The notes under the pieces: model-generated
What the model was told of the DNA's origin: nothing
The model's database searches: none
The model's input: only the letters and a program-made list of their open reading frames with translations
Position numbers and translations under genes: made by a program
Shown: in pieces, positions 53,331-63,127 of the stretch
How the letters are laid out: each line of letters begins with the position of its first letter
Numbering within the stretch: position 1 is the first letter of the stretch
NCBI RefSeq assembly: GCF_046250185.1
Contig: NZ_CP176469.1
Source of the DNA: Litorimonas sp046250185
Lineage (GTDB): Bacteria; Pseudomonadota; Alphaproteobacteria; Caulobacterales; Maricaulaceae
DNA: 64,000 nucleotides
Strand: one strand, 5' to 3'

Positions 53331-54269
53331 TTAAATGCCCAACCCATCCATAATCCGAAGCGCTGCTGGCATGAGGAGCATGACCATGATGGTCGGGAAG
53401 ATAAATAAGATCAGCGGCACCGTCAGTTTAGCCGATAGTGCCATCGCTTTTTCTTCCGCCCGCATCATGCGTTTATGGCGCATGTCTTCCGAAAAAGTCC
53501 GCAGAGCCTTGCCGATGGAGCTTCCCATTTCTTCGGATTGTTTAATCATCACGGCAAGGGCTTTGGCTTCGTCCAAATTAATGCGCGTCGCAAAATTCTG
53601 CATGGCTTGATTGCGATCACGCCCCGCCCGAAGCTCAAGATTCATAATCTCAAGATTGACTTTTAGCGCAGGATAGCGCCCACCCAATTCGTGGCTCACG
53701 CGGACCAATGCTGCGTCCAAACCCAGGCCTGCTTCGATACAGGCGACCATTAAATCCATCATATCAGGGAAGCCCCGACGGCAAGCATCCGTCCGCTTGC
53801 TGGTCTTCCATTGGATAAACCAACTCGGCCCCAGCAGACCGAGGAGTAGAACAAGCACAGATAAAAACCCCGTCCCGAGCGCACCAAGTTTGGCAGTCAA
53901 AGCGCCCCAAAACATCAGGAGCAAAAAGATAGGCCCGAAGAGGCTAATCATCCTCGCGGCAAGAAACGACTTCACCGCGTTTTCGTCATAATAGCCAGCT
54001 TGTGCCAGCGTGAAGCGCAAGCGCGTAATTTCTTTGGCATCGGGTAGTGTTAGATGGCTCCCCAACTGCGTGAGCAAGTTCTTCTTGGCGAGTTTTTTCG
54101 CGCCAACTCCGACATCGTCATCAAAATTCAGTGCAGCCCCGCCCGCAAGGCGGCGTTCGATCTGGCGGCCTTGGGACAAGGCACCGCGAATGGCGACAAC
54201 CATCAAAGCCATCGAAATAAAAAGAAAGCTTACAGAGACAATAATTGTCAGAGCGTTTGAAAAATGCAT
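53331..54269 (-). CDS. tadC: Tad pilus inner membrane protein TadC
   Basis: A 312-residue T2SF-domain membrane protein. The GspF-like core is MMDLMVACIEAGLGLDAAL and AVMIKQSEEMGSSIGKALRT; membrane helices lie near both ends. With TadB it forms the platform that drives Flp pilin polymerisation. It sits between tadB and tadD. Confidence 0.9.
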   Translation of the reverse strand: MHFSNALTIIVSVSFLFISMALMVVAIRGALSQGRQIERRLAGGAALNFDDDVGVGAKKLAKKNLLTQLGSHLTLPDAKEITRLRFTLAQAGYYDENAVKSFLAARMISLFGPIFLLLMFWGALTAKLGALGTGFLSVLVLLLGLLGPSWFIQWKTSKRTDACRRGFPDMMDLMVACIEAGLGLDAALVRVSHELGGRYPALKVNLEIMNLELRAGRDRNQAMQNFATRINLDEAKALAVMIKQSEEMGSSIGKALRTFSEDMRHKRMMRAEEKAMALSAKLTVPLILFIFPTIMVMLLMPAALRIMDGLGI

Positions 54270-54284
54270 CGCAATCGCCCCGTA

Positions 54285-55247
54285 TTAAATCTTGAAGTTA
54301 ATCATTTTACGCATGACGAGATTGCCAATACCCATCCAAACCACAACGCCCCACAGCGTATATTTCACAACAGGTCTATCCGCGACTTCGCCGTAAAATT
54401 CTGGGCTCAAAACCTGGATTAGAACGAAAAGTGCGATGGGCGCGAAGTTTAGAATAATCGCAGACATGCGGCCTTCGGCGGAGGCGGCTTTGACCTTTAA
54501 GCGCATTTTTTGCCGCGCGCGAATTGTGTCGGCATTGGAGCGCAGCAGTTCGGCCAGATTGCCGCCCGTGCGTTCTTGCAATCTGATCATGGCAGAAAAC
54601 AATTCAAAATCTTCATGGCCAACACGGTCTGAGAGGCGCTGCACGGCGGCGCTGATGGTGGAGCCGAAGGACACTTCATCCGACGCAATCCCAAATTCAC
54701 TGCCGATAGGATCGGGCATTTCGCGCGCGACTAAGGCCATAGAGACCGGCACAGGATGCCCGGCTGCGAGAGAGCGAATAATAACATCCAGCGCTTCGGG
54801 CAGTTGCCCAACGGCCTTATTCCGCCGACGTTTAACAAGAAACCGCAAGATAAAAATGGGCGCAACCAATCCTAAACCTGCCCCGACCAAAGCCCATATC
54901 AGCCCGCCCTTCACCAGAAATAATGTCAGCGCGAGTGAGATAGAAAAGCCGACAAGCGCAACATAAATACCGTAAGCCCCGAGGGGTAAGCCTGACTGCA
55001 AGACTAATTGTCCTAGCCAGTCGTTCAAGCTGCGGAAATTCATACCATCAGACGTTAGACCGCGCGACTTTCGCATTTGCGCAACGATGTTTGCCTGACT
55101 GTCTCCGCCCTGCATACGCCGTAGGCGATCATTGGCAAGTTTAATTCGGGTCGTTGCCTGACGCCCTGCGCCAATCGTGGTCTGCACAGCCAAAAATCCC
55201 GCCGCAAAGACGAGCAAATAGATCACCATGTTTTGGCTAATTTCCAC
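54285..55247 (-). CDS. tadB: Tad pilus inner membrane protein TadB
   Basis: A 320-residue T2SF-domain protein with the core LDVIIRSLAAGHPVPVSMAL and ELFSAMIRLQERTGGNLAEL, and three to four membrane helices. It is the partner of TadC. Its ATG overlaps the cpaF stop codon by one base, so they are translationally coupled. Confidence 0.92.
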   Translation of the reverse strand: MEISQNMVIYLLVFAAGFLAVQTTIGAGRQATTRIKLANDRLRRMQGGDSQANIVAQMRKSRGLTSDGMNFRSLNDWLGQLVLQSGLPLGAYGIYVALVGFSISLALTLFLVKGGLIWALVGAGLGLVAPIFILRFLVKRRRNKAVGQLPEALDVIIRSLAAGHPVPVSMALVAREMPDPIGSEFGIASDEVSFGSTISAAVQRLSDRVGHEDFELFSAMIRLQERTGGNLAELLRSNADTIRARQKMRLKVKAASAEGRMSAIILNFAPIALFVLIQVLSPEFYGEVADRPVVKYTLWGVVVWMGIGNLVMRKMINFKI

Positions 55248-56749
55248 TAGCCAACTCGCTCTTTAATTGTCTGATCGGATTGCGGGCCAACGGGCAAAAC
55301 AGCGGGTTCAAAAATGCCTTCTGGCAGCGGAATATCGCGCGTTGTAATTTCTTCTAAGCAGCGCGGACGAATGCCCGTTGCGCGAAACTCACCGATGACT
55401 TCATGCTTTGGACCTGTGCCTGTGCGTGTGTAATTAAATATTTCTTGCATCTGAATGACCGCGCCTTCCATGCCTGTCACTTCGGCAACAGAGGTAATTT
55501 TACGCTGCCCGTCCGAGAGGCGCACAGCCTGCACGATCAAGCCAATCGCAGAGGCGATCTGTCCCGCGACCGCTTCGGGCGTGATTTTCATATCGCCCAT
55601 CGCCACCATTTGTTCGAGCCGGGTAATCGCGTCGCGCGGGGTGTTGGCGTGCAAGGTTGCCATAGAGCCTTCATGGCCCGTATTCATGGCTTGGAGCATA
55701 TCAAACGCTTCTTCGCCGCGGACCTCGCCCAAAATGACGCGGTCAGGCCGCATCCGAAGCGCGTTCTTCACGAGCCCCCGCTGACGAATTTCACCCTTGC
55801 CTTCAATATTCGGCGGACGGGTTTCCATACGGGCGACGTGAGGTTGTTGCAGCTGCAATTCCGCTGCATCTTCAATGGTAATTAAGCGTTCTTTTTCCGA
55901 AATCGATTGCGACAAAGCATTGAGCAGTGTGGTCTTACCAGAGCCTGTACCGCCCGAGATCAAGATCGTCACACGGGCTTTACAGGCCGCCCAAAGGAAC
56001 TGCGCGACCACGTCTGGCACAGCGCCGAATTCGACAAGCTTGTCCAGTGTAAACGGTTTTTTGGAAAACTTCCGAATAGAAACAAGCGGCCCGTCAACGG
56101 CAATCGGGGCAATGGCGACGTTGACACGCGACCCGTCGAGTAAGCGCGCATCGCACAAAGGCTGGCTTTCATCCACACGGCGTCCGACCTGGGCGACGAT
56201 ACGGTTGACGATACGCAACAAATGCTCTTCGCTGGCAAAGCGCACGGCGGTGACTTCTAATTCGCCGCGCCGTTCGACATAGACTTGTTCATGGGTGTTG
56301 ATCAGAATATCGGAGACGGTGTCGTCTTGCAACAAAGGTTCCAGTGGCCCTAAGCCTGTCATTTCGTCATAGATACCGTCGGACAGCGTCTTTAATTCCG
56401 CCGCGTTCATCTTCAGCTTTTCTTCCCGCGCCAGTTCTTTGACGATGTCAAAAACGCGAGCTTTCAAAGCAGAAGTGTCAAGTCCGTCGAGGGCCGTTAG
56501 GTCAATCTCGTCGATTAAGCGACCATGAAGTTTAATCTTTGTGTCGAGAAATAATTCAGTTTCGGATTTCGCAGCAGGCTTCGTTGGTTTGGCAGGCTCA
56601 ATTTTGACGGCTTCAGAAGGCGTTTCGACAATATCGATCAGGCTTTCTGGCCCCAAGGCGGGCAGGGCCTTAGACGTACCTTTCGGCGCAGTTTTTACCG
56701 CCCCATTTCCGCTCTCAAGTTCGCCCAATAAATGTGTAAATCGTCCCAT
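55247..56749 (-). CDS. cpaF: Tad pilus assembly ATPase CpaF/TadA
   Basis: A 500-residue secretion ATPase. Walker A is ISGGTGSGKTTLLNALS; the Asp box and Walker B region (RPDRVILGEVRGEEAFDML) and the His box (EGSMATLHANTPRDAITRLE) are intact. It powers Flp pilus assembly from the cytoplasmic face. A 58-base gap with a hairpin separates it from cpaE, the longest gap in this operon. Confidence 0.96.
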   Translation of the reverse strand: MGRFTHLLGELESGNGAVKTAPKGTSKALPALGPESLIDIVETPSEAVKIEPAKPTKPAAKSETELFLDTKIKLHGRLIDEIDLTALDGLDTSALKARVFDIVKELAREEKLKMNAAELKTLSDGIYDEMTGLGPLEPLLQDDTVSDILINTHEQVYVERRGELEVTAVRFASEEHLLRIVNRIVAQVGRRVDESQPLCDARLLDGSRVNVAIAPIAVDGPLVSIRKFSKKPFTLDKLVEFGAVPDVVAQFLWAACKARVTILISGGTGSGKTTLLNALSQSISEKERLITIEDAAELQLQQPHVARMETRPPNIEGKGEIRQRGLVKNALRMRPDRVILGEVRGEEAFDMLQAMNTGHEGSMATLHANTPRDAITRLEQMVAMGDMKITPEAVAGQIASAIGLIVQAVRLSDGQRKITSVAEVTGMEGAVIQMQEIFNYTRTGTGPKHEVIGEFRATGIRPRCLEEITTRDIPLPEGIFEPAVLPVGPQSDQTIKERVG

Positions 56750-56772
56750 AGAGAAGGACTAGCAAAGCGGCT

Positions 56773-56794
56773 CTAAAATCAGGTTAGATTTTAG
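56773..56794 (-). promoter_or_regulatory. Hairpin between cpaE and cpaF
   Basis: CTAAAATC (56773-56780) and GATTTTAG (56787-56794) pair perfectly around a 6-base loop inside the pilus operon. There is no T-run after it, so it may be an RNA processing or stability element between the early and late parts of the operon. Confidence 0.4.
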
Positions 56795-56807
56795 GATTAA
56801 CAGACTC

Positions 56808-57851
56808 TTATGCAGCGATAGAGCCTGAATTTTCAACGTCATTATTTGCGTGCAGCGCGACAAGTTTTTCAACCAATTTCCGCGCGTCCTTGGCGTAGCG
56901 ACTATCTTTACGGACAGCGCCCACGGGCTCGCCACAATTAATGGCTTCACGCGCCGTGTCTGCGTCTTGGCAGATCGTCGCCCAAATATTTCGTTCCAGC
57001 GCGGCTTCGGCATCGGACAGACGCAAAGCATTTCGGAAAGACCGACGCTCATATTTAGAGATAACGGGCTCAATCGTCGTGCGGTCACCCAAGACCGATT
57101 GAGCGTGTTGGATATGCGTGCGCGTCAGATGCAGTGACGGGATCGTCAGCTCTGACACTAGACCCACAAAATCTGACCCGCCCATCACGGCCAACGACCA
57201 CGGAAGTTCTTGACGTGGCATATCAACGATAACGTATTTATAAAGCTTCGACGCTGCATCTAAAATAGCCATGACCGCATGCGGGTTCACTTTCTGCATA
57301 GCCCCTGGAATATTGGGTGTCGCCAAGAGGCTGATGCCAGAGACATGGGTGCTGACAAGGGCCGAAGTAAACGCCGTATCAATTCGTCCAGAATTTTGAG
57401 TGAGGTCGTCAAGGCTCAGGCTAGGCATCAGGTCCAGATGATGCGCACACGTGCCGTTCTCGAAATTCAAATCAATGAGGCAGACTTCGGGGTCTTGTGG
57501 GTGGCGGCCCAGACCTCTGTTTGCCTTACACTGCATCGCCAAGTCATAGGCAATTTGCGTGCAGAGCGTGGTCGTCCCTACACCGCCACTCGATCCGACA
57601 AATGTATAAATACGCGCTTCCTGCGGGGAAACAGGCGGGGCTTTGTCGGGAGTGGCGGTGACGTGGGATGTTCGGGAATGATCGTCTGTGTCGTCATGGG
57701 TGACAGGCGCTTCGGCAACGTCTTCTGGCATATCTGGAATCATCAGATCCAAATCCGTTTCAGATGCGGCGCGCGTTTCGACTAATTGTATTAATTCTGT
57801 CGGCGAGTTTTTATCGCGGTCGCTTTTGCGACGATTAAAAAGTTTACCCAC
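56808..57851 (-). CDS. cpaE: Pilus assembly protein CpaE/TadZ
   Basis: A 347-residue ParA/MinD-type protein. The deviant Walker A motif is VGSSGGVGTTTLCTQIAYDL; VCLIDLNFENG follows as the switch I region. TadZ localises the pilus machinery to the pole. The amino receiver-like domain present in Caulobacter CpaE is reduced here to about 70 acidic residues without a clear fold. It overlaps the upstream TadE-type gene by 8 bases. Confidence 0.88.
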   Translation of the reverse strand: MGKLFNRRKSDRDKNSPTELIQLVETRAASETDLDLMIPDMPEDVAEAPVTHDDTDDHSRTSHVTATPDKAPPVSPQEARIYTFVGSSGGVGTTTLCTQIAYDLAMQCKANRGLGRHPQDPEVCLIDLNFENGTCAHHLDLMPSLSLDDLTQNSGRIDTAFTSALVSTHVSGISLLATPNIPGAMQKVNPHAVMAILDAASKLYKYVIVDMPRQELPWSLAVMGGSDFVGLVSELTIPSLHLTRTHIQHAQSVLGDRTTIEPVISKYERRSFRNALRLSDAEAALERNIWATICQDADTAREAINCGEPVGAVRKDSRYAKDARKLVEKLVALHANNDVENSGSIAA

Positions 57852-58464
57852 TGCGTAAGTCCTCCCCCATATGGCTGGCCGACACGCTTGGTATTTTGCG
57901 AATCGAGTCAGGCAGAATTAAATCTAAAAAGACGAAATCATATTCTAGGTCAGTGACTGTCACTGTAATTAGCGGCGCAGGATCGGCAGGAAACCCTGCG
58001 CGGCCAAGGCCAGACCCAACATAATCAATTCTGATATTCTCAGCGTCCAACCCGCCAAAGACATCGCACATGCCGCGGCGTTTGCGCGCTGTCGCAGCGC
58101 AGGTCATGTCTTGATCTGGGCCAAATACAATCGCATTGAGGGCGCGCTGATCAAAGCTGCCTGAGTCGCAGCGCTTGGTTTCGCCTGAACATTTGCGCGA
58201 GTAATATGGCATGGGATCGCCCACTTTGGTGCCGCCGCCCATGCCTGTCATAGACCGCAAATCCGCAGCGACGGGATTGGATGTGGCGGCCAAGCGCGCG
58301 CCGTGACGCGCAGCTTGGTTAGCGCCGTTCCATTGATAGAAACCGTAGGACAGCTCTACCCCGCCGCCCATCAAAACGATCAACATAGGAATAACGAATG
58401 CGGCCTCGACCGTGACCGACCCTGTAGTGGATCGACGAAATTTGTGCCAAAGAGTCGCCATCAT
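57844..58464 (-). CDS. TadE-type pseudopilin, 206 residues
   Basis: The amino end TTGSVTVEAAFVIPMLIVLM is a TadE-like prepilin segment: basic leader, Gly before the cleavage point, Glu at +5 and a hydrophobic helix. A Cys-containing soluble part follows (RKCSGETKRCD, MTCAAT, RGMCDV), unusual for TadE and likely disulfide-bonded. It overlaps the preceding and following genes. Confidence 0.8.
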   Translation of the reverse strand: MMATLWHKFRRSTTGSVTVEAAFVIPMLIVLMGGGVELSYGFYQWNGANQAARHGARLAATSNPVAADLRSMTGMGGGTKVGDPMPYYSRKCSGETKRCDSGSFDQRALNAIVFGPDQDMTCAATARKRRGMCDVFGGLDAENIRIDYVGSGLGRAGFPADPAPLITVTVTDLEYDFVFLDLILPDSIRKIPSVSASHMGEDLRSG

Positions 58465-58937
58465 GCGCTCCCTACGACACGTTCTTGGTGCGTGGCCTTT
58501 AATTTAATGGACCCGCCGAAAATGCTCTTCAAAACACCAATGCCTTGATAGGTATGTTCAGAAGATAATTCTATAATTTGAACGACGTCACTGCCGCGAT
58601 ATTGTCGCTGTCCATTAACTTGTGGGTTAGCGATTTGGCGATAATTAATTGTAACGTCCGAGGCTGACCAACCTGTAATTCTGGCCGGATGCCCGCTATC
58701 TAATTGCCCTGTCACAGCCAGACGCTTGGCACGTGTTTCTAGCGCTTGGGGAGATCCTGTGCGGGCCAAGTAATTCCCAGCCGCTGTCAGGCCCGTTTCC
58801 ATGCGGTGATTGTTCAATATCAAGAGCGAGCTATCGACCGCGCCCAGCCCGAGCGCGATCAATAGAGGGACGATGAACACGGCTTCTACCGCGACGGCCC
58901 CTCGCTCATCTTTGCGATATGTACGCAATGATTTCAT
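58461..58937 (-). CDS. TadE-type pseudopilin, 158 residues
   Basis: It begins with a basic leader and the prepilin segment DERGAVAVEAVFIVPLLIAL, then a soluble domain without Cys. TadE and TadF pseudopilins are processed by the prepilin peptidase TadV, which is not in the window. It lies between the TadG-like gene and the 206-residue TadE-type gene, overlapping the latter by 4 bases. Confidence 0.8.
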   Translation of the reverse strand: MKSLRTYRKDERGAVAVEAVFIVPLLIALGLGAVDSSLLILNNHRMETGLTAAGNYLARTGSPQALETRAKRLAVTGQLDSGHPARITGWSASDVTINYRQIANPQVNGQRQYRGSDVVQIIELSSEHTYQGIGVLKSIFGGSIKLKATHQERVVGSA

Positions 58938-58952
58938 ACAGCCCCAATAACC

Positions 58953-60416
58953 CTATTGCGCCAGCGCGACTTGGTCGCGGGCTTCGGTGTCATCGCCTTC
59001 AACAACAGGGCCGACGATTTCGCCCAAGATCATGTTTTGCTGCCCCTTGCCCATGGGCTCGGTCAGGAAGACTTTAACAAATGTTTCGACGGGCAGGGCA
59101 TCTTTGCGGCGCCACATGCCATTCTTGCTTTCGGCTTCAATCGCGCCGCAATTTAATACGGCCGCATGAATGATGCGACGATCTTCGACAGTTGTCGATG
59201 CGCCAGAGGCATGACATTGGGGCAAGCCTTCTTCGGGCGTGCTAGCATTATTGCCGTAAGTTTCAGCGCCCGGCACGCAGTCATTGTCGATCTCCCAACG
59301 ATACATGGCGTAGCGAGAGGGCGGCGTTGATGGGGTCACGCGCCCACGGCGATAATCCAATTTATAGGTCACATTTTCAATGGTGATACGGGACATTTCA
59401 TTATGATTGACACGCATATAATTGAGGAAATCCCAATTACCATTCCCGATACGATTTCTATTAAAACTCGTATCTCGTGGCAGGCCCATAGCGTGCCAAT
59501 TCGGACGCTCGCTACAGACGCGGCGACCTTGGGCATAGCCTTTGACCACATTCGCAGCCGGTGCATAACGCGGGTCTGTGCGTTTCTTTTTAAATGGCCC
59601 GCCATAGACGTCAAAGCGCGTATTTACAGCGTGGCGCATGGACGAAATATTCCCTGACCGCAGAACAACGCCAGAGGACTTGCTCATGCAAACGGGTGGA
59701 ATGTCAATGGCAACAGCATCGGCCAATTTGCTCGCGCCGCTATTGCCACCAAACGGATCAAGCCAACCAAAATTACCAGCCGTATAGGGCTCGCAACTAT
59801 TATGCGGTGTTTTAAATGCGATTTGGCGACGCTTGAAACTCGATGTTTCCATGGCATCGTAAATCGAAACATTCGTGCCTTCATAAGGATTGCAAATAAA
59901 GACAGGCGCCACACCGCAGACGGTTTGATCTAGGCCTGCAACGGATTTTGACGACATCGTCACATCGGTGACGCGGCTGACAAAACTAGCGGGGAAAATC
60001 GTTGATACTGTTTCAGGCTTCACTTTGACTTCGACGAATTTCGCCTCGGAAGGTTGGTACGTGACCAAGCTGCTCGGGATTTCGGCATAGTCCGTCGCGG
60101 GCAAGGATTTCAAAAAGCGAATACTTTCGATCTCGACTTGCGCTTGGCCACGCTTCGCAAATTTCTGGTCTAGCGTCAGCAAGCGCTGTACGGCTTTGGC
60201 CGAACGCTGCAAGCTATCAGGGCGTTGATCCAACTCAGCCGCACCCGCTCGGGCGAGGGCGTCAGACGCTGCCTGCAAATCGCTGTCCATATTGTATAGA
60301 CGCGAGGCATCCACGGATAAGGCAGCGCCACCCACCAAAACGGGAGTCGTCAGCGCGGCCCAAACAGCGACGGCACCGCTTGTATTCTTTGCGAATGATT
60401 TCAATGATAAGGTCAT
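58953..60416 (-). CDS. tadG: TadG-like pilus assembly protein
   Basis: A 487-residue protein with an amino membrane segment of the Tad domain (KNTSGAVAVWAALTTPVLVG), followed by the helical ASRLYNMDSDLQAASDALAR typical of TadG. The large periplasmic portion is Cys-rich and has no von Willebrand A domain I can see, unlike TadG of several species. The start overlaps the small CpaD-like gene (TAATG). Confidence 0.78.
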   Translation of the reverse strand: MTLSLKSFAKNTSGAVAVWAALTTPVLVGGAALSVDASRLYNMDSDLQAASDALARAGAAELDQRPDSLQRSAKAVQRLLTLDQKFAKRGQAQVEIESIRFLKSLPATDYAEIPSSLVTYQPSEAKFVEVKVKPETVSTIFPASFVSRVTDVTMSSKSVAGLDQTVCGVAPVFICNPYEGTNVSIYDAMETSSFKRRQIAFKTPHNSCEPYTAGNFGWLDPFGGNSGASKLADAVAIDIPPVCMSKSSGVVLRSGNISSMRHAVNTRFDVYGGPFKKKRTDPRYAPAANVVKGYAQGRRVCSERPNWHAMGLPRDTSFNRNRIGNGNWDFLNYMRVNHNEMSRITIENVTYKLDYRRGRVTPSTPPSRYAMYRWEIDNDCVPGAETYGNNASTPEEGLPQCHASGASTTVEDRRIIHAAVLNCGAIEAESKNGMWRRKDALPVETFVKVFLTEPMGKGQQNMILGEIVGPVVEGDDTEARDQVALAQ

Positions 60417-60688
60417 TATTCGTCGCCTCCTGTCGTCATAAGTTCGCGCGGATCTTCAGTTTCGCCGGCTTCATATGTATCGATCGCCAAACGACGACGT
60501 TTAGAATTTGGCGGAATAAATGTGTCTGCCTTTTGCTTGTCTGTCGGGGCGACAGCTTGCGCAGACATATTGTGACGCACGGCATCGCCAAAGTGCGTTG
60601 ATCCAGCTTGCATGGCTGGCTGTGATGTGGCGCAGGCGCTAAGCGTGAAAGCGGCGGCAGAGATGAGAATAAGTTTACTGAAGCGCAT
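60416..60688 (-). CDS. cpaD: Miniature CpaD-like lipoprotein
   Basis: A 90-residue lipoprotein; the lipobox is LSAC near residue 19. The following FGDAVRHNMSAQAVAPTDKQ and the RRRLAIDTYEAGE tail resemble the carboxyl third of CpaD, in which the Asn/Ala/Pro and Arg/Tyr/Gly positions match. The amino domain of usual CpaD (about 200 residues in all) is absent. The position between cpaC and tadG, overlapping cpaC by 14 bases, is where cpaD belongs. The call depends on position plus short similarity. Confidence 0.6.
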   Translation of the reverse strand: MRFSKLILISAAAFTLSACATSQPAMQAGSTHFGDAVRHNMSAQAVAPTDKQKADTFIPPNSKRRRLAIDTYEAGETEDPRELMTTGGDE

Positions 60689-62039
60689 GGCCGTAATCTC
60701 CTGATAAGTTGTGTGTCACAGCCCCTTCAAGACGGCTTCCGAAAAAGGCGTCAAAATCGGATGGGGTGGTGAGGTGATCCAAGGGCGAGGCCAGCTTGGA
60801 CTTATCCGTCACAGGCTGCGCCAGATGCGGCGTGACAATGATGACGAGTTCTGTCTCGGCCGTTTGGTAACGGGTCGAGGAAAAGAGAGAGCCCAAGATT
60901 GGCACATCACCCAACCACGGCACTTGATTGCGGCGGTTCTCCGACTCGCTTTGCAACAGGCCTGCAATCGCAAAGCTTTGTGAATTGCGCAGCTCGATTG
61001 TCGTATTGGCGCGGCGCACGCGCAGGCCTGGAATTTCCAGACCGCCAATGCGTACAGAATTCGCACGGTCTAATTGGCTGACTTCTGGCGCGACTTTTAA
61101 ATTAATTATGCCGTCGTCTAGCACTGTCGGCGTGAAGGATAGGCCGACACCGAATTTACGGTATTCAATCGCCACATCGCCGAGGCCGCTCGGCACAGGG
61201 ATTGGGTATTCACCCCCCGCCAAGAAGCTCGCGGTTTCGCCTGACATAGAGACAAGGTTCGGTTCTGCGAGTGTGCGGATCAGGCCTTTATCTTCAAGGG
61301 CTTCAAGACGCACATCCAATGCGGCCGCCCCGATACCGCCGCGTAAAATCCCGCTGATCGCCGCTGCTCCGTCGATAGGTGTTCCACTGACGGCATTAAA
61401 GTCACCCGGCATAGGTGCGATTGTATCACCCTGTGATGCCAGCACATTAATGCCGAGTTGCTTAATTGTATCGCGGCTGGCTTCGACGAAGCGCACTTCC
61501 AGCATGACTTGATGACTGTCACGTACGGACAAGCCATTGGTCACACGCGAAGGTGCATAAGCTTCGGCTATTTTCTCTGCTTGTTTGGCGACCGCGTCCG
61601 TCGTCACATCGCCAGAGAGATAAACGCCGCCTGCCATCGGGCGAACTTCGACGCGCTCGCTCGGAAATGTTTCAAACAATGATTTCTTAAGCCCTGCCAG
61701 ATCAAAGCCGACAGTCACATCCACAATATCAACTAATTGACGATTGGCATCATAAAGCATGACATTCGTTTTACCGCCTGATTTCCCGAGAAGCTGAAAC
61801 GATTTGTCTGACAAGATGACGACGTCGGCAATGTCAACATTGGCCACGCGGACTTCTTTGAACGCTTGGTCTGTACGCATGACGATCATGTCGTCTTTGA
61901 CAACATTCGTTGCGACGCGAGATTTTTGTGTCGCCTTATCCACCCAAGGCTTGGCGTGAACAGGCGCGTTGAGGCTAGCTCCGATGAGGAGGCTGAGCGC
62001 GAATGTGCGGAGCGTGAAATTACGAGCTGTGTGCGTCAT
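60675..62039 (-). CDS. cpaC: Tad pilus secretin CpaC/RcpA
   Basis: A 454-residue outer membrane secretin. After a signal peptide (FALSLLIGASLNAPVHA), an amino pilus-secretin domain (IADVVILSDKSFQLLGKSGG), a BON-like region (GVYLSGDVTTDAVAKQAEKI) and the secretin core (LAEPNLVSMSGETASFLAGG, then VPWLGDVPILGSLF) follow in the standard order. It forms the ring through which the pilus exits. Confidence 0.95.
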   Translation of the reverse strand: MTHTARNFTLRTFALSLLIGASLNAPVHAKPWVDKATQKSRVATNVVKDDMIVMRTDQAFKEVRVANVDIADVVILSDKSFQLLGKSGGKTNVMLYDANRQLVDIVDVTVGFDLAGLKKSLFETFPSERVEVRPMAGGVYLSGDVTTDAVAKQAEKIAEAYAPSRVTNGLSVRDSHQVMLEVRFVEASRDTIKQLGINVLASQGDTIAPMPGDFNAVSGTPIDGAAAISGILRGGIGAAALDVRLEALEDKGLIRTLAEPNLVSMSGETASFLAGGEYPIPVPSGLGDVAIEYRKFGVGLSFTPTVLDDGIINLKVAPEVSQLDRANSVRIGGLEIPGLRVRRANTTIELRNSQSFAIAGLLQSESENRRNQVPWLGDVPILGSLFSSTRYQTAETELVIIVTPHLAQPVTDKSKLASPLDHLTTPSDFDAFFGSRLEGAVTHNLSGDYGHALQ

Positions 62040-62042
62040 GGT

Positions 62043-62999
62043 CTAACCCCCTGCTAATTCGGTTGATGATAGATTTTGTGCAGATCCTGCTTGAAGCTCT
62101 TCGCTCAGAACCGTGACGGCGGTTTTGTCGTCGCCGCGAAAGACGATAATGTCTGTGCGCGGGTCAGTGGCCTGCAGGGCTGGGGCTTTTGGAATTGACC
62201 GCCGCGCAACTGTTTTGCGCTTTTTCGGTGCGCCACGCCCTAGATGCGTGCTGATTGTCGCTTGACTGGCTGACATATTAGTTTCCCCAACAGCCCGAAG
62301 TGACAGCGACAATGTCCCGCCCTCCATGGCCACTGCCAAAGCCTGTGCATCCATGTGAGCCACTTCAACGGTCACAGTTCGCGCCACATCTGGCGAACTG
62401 CTCTGGTCAGAGAGGTTCTGGTCAATACCCAAGACTTTGACAGACTGAAACAAAGTGTCCGTGCGAAAGGTAGGAATGATAGCGTCAGGATTTGGTTCGG
62501 ACGTATATAGAATATCGACTAAGTCACCCGGCACAATAAAGCCCGCAACGCCGGAAACATCGTCAACACGGATCGCCACAGCGCGGTAGCCCGGTGTGAT
62601 CCGCGCCGATAAAGAGCTACGTCCGCCTTGGCCAGAAATTTTATGACCCATAATAACTTCATTCGTCCGAATTTCACCAAGCGCCAAAACAGGCTTCATG
62701 TCATTGGGATCAAAGATGTCAGAGATTTCGTCAAACGCCCCAACAGGTACGACATTTTCGGGCATATCGACGATGCGCAAGATGTCAGCTGTAATTTCGT
62801 CACCAAAGACAAGGTCCATATCTGCGACGAGGACGGGTTGCGTGGGGAAAGCAGGCACAGATGCCGTAAAATCATTGACGGGCTGTACTTGGCGAAACTG
62901 GTCTTCCATCGCACCGTTGATCCAGCCACGCGCCAAAATGACGGCCATGATACCGAAAGCGGCAGACGCGCCCAATGTTACTAATGTATTTAGTCGCAT
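62043..62999 (-). CDS. cpaB: Flp pilus assembly protein CpaB/RcpC
   Basis: A 318-residue protein with an amino membrane anchor (LVTLGASAAFGIMAVILARG) and a SAF-type/RcpC domain (GYRAVAIRVDDVSGVAGFIV, then PGDLVDILYT). It is the first gene of the operon. Two CtrA-type boxes lie 106-143 bases upstream. Confidence 0.93.
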   Translation of the reverse strand: MRLNTLVTLGASAAFGIMAVILARGWINGAMEDQFRQVQPVNDFTASVPAFPTQPVLVADMDLVFGDEITADILRIVDMPENVVPVGAFDEISDIFDPNDMKPVLALGEIRTNEVIMGHKISGQGGRSSLSARITPGYRAVAIRVDDVSGVAGFIVPGDLVDILYTSEPNPDAIIPTFRTDTLFQSVKVLGIDQNLSDQSSSPDVARTVTVEVAHMDAQALAVAMEGGTLSLSLRAVGETNMSASQATISTHLGRGAPKKRKTVARRSIPKAPALQATDPRTDIIVFRGDDKTAVTVLSEELQAGSAQNLSSTELAGG

Positions 63000-63104
63000 A
63001 ACCCATCCCAGCTTTGCGTATTTATCCCAGCCGATAGACGCAATGCGCCCAGTGAAAGGATGTCATAGCGGGGGAGGCGAAAATGTTTCGTCAAGATATA
63101 CGGT

Positions 63105-63119
63105 TTAACAAAGGCTTAA
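63105..63119. promoter_or_regulatory. CtrA-type box, first of two before the pilus operon
   Basis: TTAA-CAAAGGC-TTAA fits the TTAA-N7-TTAA consensus exactly, in the 282-base gap between divergent cpaB and the secreted protein gene. It is 23 bases from the second box, about two helical turns. Confidence 0.7.
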
Positions 63120-63127
63120 TTACACCG

